From assembly GCA_001586195.1 (NCBI GenBank), contig CP014609.1, forward strand, positions 1 to 64,000: a DNA stretch of 64,000 nt, read 5' to 3'. A program made the position numbers and the translations under genes. The notes below the pieces were generated by a model that saw only the letters and a list, made by a program, of their open reading frames with translations, searched no databases and was not told the DNA's origin. Shown in pieces: positions 62,118 through 64,000 of this stretch; positions within the stretch are counted from its first letter, which is position 1, and every line of letters begins with the position of its first letter. The DNA is from Solibacillus silvestris. GTDB lineage: Bacteria; Bacillota; Bacilli; Bacillales_A; Planococcaceae.

Positions 62118-62879
62118 TTACCAAATCATATCTGTTAAGATGAATAACAGGGTAGGGCAAAGTAAGCAGCCTAATCCTGTGTAGAAAGTAGCTGTAACGG
62201 CGCCATACGGGACCAATCGTACATCCGTTGCAGCTAATCCACCCGTAACACCTGAAGTAGTACCCATTAATCCACCGTAAACCATTGCAGTTAATGGGTT
62301 GTTTAATCCAATGAATCTTGCAATAAATGGTGTACCTACCATTACTAATACCGATTTTACTAACCCTGCTGCAATACTGATCGCAATAACTTCTGAACTT
62401 GCACCTAATGCAGCTCCTGTTACTGGACCAACAATATAAGTAACTGTGCCGGCACCGATTGTAGCAAGACTTACAGCATCTGTATAACCGAAAATAAGTG
62501 CAAAAATAATACCAACTACAAACGATAATGCTACACCGATAAAGAGTGATGAAATCCCGCGAATACCTGCTTTTTTAATTTCGTCAAAGTTTGCTCCGAA
62601 TGATGTAGCTACAATAGCAAAGTCACGAAGCATACTACCGCCAAGTAAACCGATTCCTGCGAATAATGAAATATCAGCTAAACCTTTAGTTCCTTCACTG
62701 TAAACTCCTCCGAAATAAGCTAATACTAATCCAAGAACGATCGCAATAGCGGAGCCATGAATAAGTCCCTTTGTTAATTTATTCGAAATCAAGTATGCGA
62801 CATACATTGTAATACCGACAATGACGAATCCTGTGATTAAACCGTTAGATTCTAACGCAGTTTTAAGAGCATCCCACAT
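62118..62879 (-). CDS. madM: Malonate transporter subunit MadM
   Basis: 253-residue integral membrane protein with about eight helices. It includes GITMYVAYLISNKLTKGLIHGSAIAIVLG in parts near 17-46 and the long Gly/Ala-rich segments AALGASSEVIAISIAAGLVKS. With MadL it forms the two-subunit sodium-dependent malonate:cation symporter. GGGGAGG lies upstream of the ATG, one base after the madL stop. No malonate decarboxylase gene is visible in the window. Confidence 0.87.
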   Translation of the reverse strand: MWDALKTALESNGLITGFVIVGITMYVAYLISNKLTKGLIHGSAIAIVLGLVLAYFGGVYSEGTKGLADISLFAGIGLLGGSMLRDFAIVATSFGANFDEIKKAGIRGISSLFIGVALSFVVGIIFALIFGYTDAVSLATIGAGTVTYIVGPVTGAALGASSEVIAISIAAGLVKSVLVMVGTPFIARFIGLNNPLTAMVYGGLMGTTSGVTGGLAATDVRLVPYGAVTATFYTGLGCLLCPTLLFILTDMIW

Positions 62880-62880
62880 A

Positions 62881-63288
62881 TTAGTTTACCTCCCCTGTTG
62901 CTGCGTTATTTTTATTGAACTCAATGGCAGACTCTTTCGCCTTTTTTCCGCTCAATAATGGAACACATAACCAACTAATAAGAACAACTGCAATTCCTGC
63001 AATGATCGCAAGAGGACCTCCAGTTAATGCACCTAATACATTTTGACTTGCTGCCATTGCAATAACGATCGGGATATACATTGCATTCCAGAAAGCTAAG
63101 CCACTTTGAGCAGGCAGACTGATTTTCCCATTCTTCTGTAATTTATCAACGACTACGATTAATAGTAACATCGCAATACCTACGCCACCCACATTCGAAT
63201 CAATCCCCATTAAAGCGCCGATCAATTCACCGCAAAACATTCCAAATAAGAAACACCCAGCTAAAATGGCAACACCATATATAACCAT
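62881..63288 (-). CDS. madL: Malonate transporter subunit MadL
   Basis: 135-residue membrane protein with four helices (about 3-25, 35-50, 65-85 and 92-112). It carries the family segments FCGELIGALMGIDSNVGGVG and AFWNAMYIPIVIAMAASQNV. It is first gene of the madLM operon. AGGGGTGG precedes the ATG. The promoter has TTGCTT and TATTCT with 17-base spacing, and a perfect palindrome lies just after it. Confidence 0.87.
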   Translation of the reverse strand: MVIYGVAILAGCFLFGMFCGELIGALMGIDSNVGGVGIAMLLLIVVVDKLQKNGKISLPAQSGLAFWNAMYIPIVIAMAASQNVLGALTGGPLAIIAGIAVVLISWLCVPLLSGKKAKESAIEFNKNNAATGEVN

Positions 63289-63314
63289 AATTCCACCCCT
63301 TTATATTGTTTAGA

Positions 63315-63326
63315 ACAGTCGACTGT
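63315..63326 (-). promoter_or_regulatory. Operator palindrome of madLM
   Basis: ACAGTCGACTGT is a perfect 12-bp palindrome, extendable to GAACAGTCGACTGTATTC. It lies just downstream of the promoter TTGCTT (complement of 63361-63366) and TATTCT (complement of 63338-63343), before the madL ribosome binding site. The same ten-base core recurs at 63445, in front of the GntR gene. Confidence 0.75.
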
Positions 63327-63440
63327 ATTCTGAATATAGAATAAACAATAATATTTACATAAGCAAGGAAAATATTATTTTTTTAAGAGAAAAAATGATT
63401 ATACGATTGAAATTTACGTTTTAAAGATATAATATGTATT

Positions 63441-63456
63441 GTATACAGTCGACTAT
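63441..63456 (+). promoter_or_regulatory. Second operator copy in front of the GntR-type regulator
   Basis: GTATACAGTCGACTAT contains ACAGTCGACT, the core of the madLM operator, and lies about where transcription of the regulator gene should begin (-10-like TATAAT at 63428-63433). This suggests that one FCD-GntR protein controls both its own gene and madLM. Confidence 0.7.
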
Positions 63457-63481
63457 GATTAGTTAAAAGGAGAAGGTTTAG

Positions 63482-64000
63482 TTGAATTATTTTGAGAGAG
63501 CATTGGACAATGCCTTATCGATTAGAATCGCCAATAACTTGTTGGAACAAGTGTTGAGTGGCGAGTTAAGACCAGGAGATCAAGTCGTTGAATCGATATA
63601 TGCAGAACAGTATGAAACGAGCCGCTCCCCTGTAAGAGAAGCAATTTATTTATTAGCGACAGAAGGAATTATTGAACGTGTTCCAAGAAAAGGGGCATTC
63701 ATAAAAGGCTATACATTAGATGATATGAAAGATCTATTGGATGTGCGCAATCATTTGGAAATGCTGGCAGCCGAACGTTTAGAAAATCCAAGTAAAGAAA
63801 AAGGCACACTGAAAGAAATGAAAGCCGTATTAACTAAAATGACAAAAACGAAAAGCTATACAGAATATACGCACTTAAACTATCAATTTCACTTTCTTAT
63901 ATTCAAGTTAAGCAACAGTCCTGTGCTGAATGATATGTACAGTAAAATTGCGCTGCCATTACTGCGAATTCAAGTAATCCATTTTTCCAATAACGAAATT
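63482..64000 (+). CDS. GntR-family regulator with FCD domain (partial)
   Basis: The first 173 residues are present and the gene runs off the window. The N-terminal winged helix contains SGELRPGDQVVESIYAEQYE, then TSRSPVREAIYLLATEGIIE and RVPRKGAFIKG. The FCD effector domain begins near 75 with MKDLLDVRNHLEMLAAERL. The start is a TTG seven bases after AAAAGGAGAAGG. It is divergent from madLM and shares an operator with it, so malonate or a related acid is the probable effector. Confidence 0.88.
   Translation, partial: MNYFERALDNALSIRIANNLLEQVLSGELRPGDQVVESIYAEQYETSRSPVREAIYLLATEGIIERVPRKGAFIKGYTLDDMKDLLDVRNHLEMLAAERLENPSKEKGTLKEMKAVLTKMTKTKSYTEYTHLNYQFHFLIFKLSNSPVLNDMYSKIALPLLRIQVIHFSNNEI

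Overview
The window looks like the chromosome of a low-GC, spore-former-type Bacillota. My best guess is a member of the Planococcaceae close to Solibacillus or Lysinibacillus; this is an inference. It rests on AT-rich DNA, strong AGGAGG ribosome binding sites with frequent TTG/GTG starts, a lysine (L-box) and a guanine-type purine riboswitch, a stand-alone bacterial nitric oxide synthase, a monoderm type IV pilus locus, and dispersed GC-rich intergenic elements of a kind seen in Bacillales. No rRNA, tRNA or CRISPR array was recognised.

Layout. 1-9.8 kb: tail of a membrane protein (apparently frameshifted), RtcB RNA ligase, a CitA/DctS-type two-component system followed by a complete tripartite tricarboxylate transporter (TctCBA), a quinone oxidoreductase and nitric oxide synthase. 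9.8-16.8 kb: Mrr-like nuclease, a CynX-type MFS protein, a lysine-riboswitch-controlled permease, a conserved unknown, and xpt-pbuX under a guanine-type riboswitch. An IS3/IS150-type element (16.8-18.1 kb) sits in the loop of the pbuX terminator. 18.1-30.4 kb: type IVa pilus locus, with three minor-pilin-like genes divergent from vanW-like, pilB, pilT, pilC, pilA, pilM, pilN, pilO and pilD. 30.5-39.7 kb: fumC with a candidate Fur-controlled small RNA just upstream, ypsA, rocD, a Bmr-like exporter with a MerR regulator and a 19-bp-spacer promoter, and two more MFS genes (YbfB/YjiJ and OFA families). 40.5-42.9 kb: flavin reductase, an enolase-superfamily racemase/epimerase and a GNAT acyltransferase. 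43.7-56.3 kb: a large STAND/BTAD regulator, then a branched-chain-type ABC transporter fused in one operon to a KAS III-like synthase, an alpha/beta hydrolase, an SDR and an acyl-CoA ligase. 56.4-64 kb: MMPL transporter, HssRS-like two-component system, fructokinase, and malonate transporter madL/madM facing an FCD-type GntR regulator that runs off the window.

How the parts fit. Several blocks are sensor-plus-transporter modules: two-component system with TctCBA, riboswitches with lysP and xpt-pbuX, MerR with a Bmr-like pump, GntR with MadLM, BTAD regulator with the acid-uptake operon. Start codons were moved inward wherever a Shine-Dalgarno sequence clearly favoured an internal start.

Most unusual items: (1) an iron-regulated sRNA candidate at complement(32204..32352) with Fur box, sigma-A promoter, C-rich unpaired segments and an intrinsic terminator; (2) two intergenic arrays with different cores but the same strict 20-21 nt period (13554-13670 and 46950-47268); (3) an IS in the loop of a bidirectional terminator; (4) the ABC/KAS III/hydrolase/SDR/ligase operon of unknown substrate; (5) a GC-rich dispersed element in two copies whose terminal stem shows a compensatory base-pair change.
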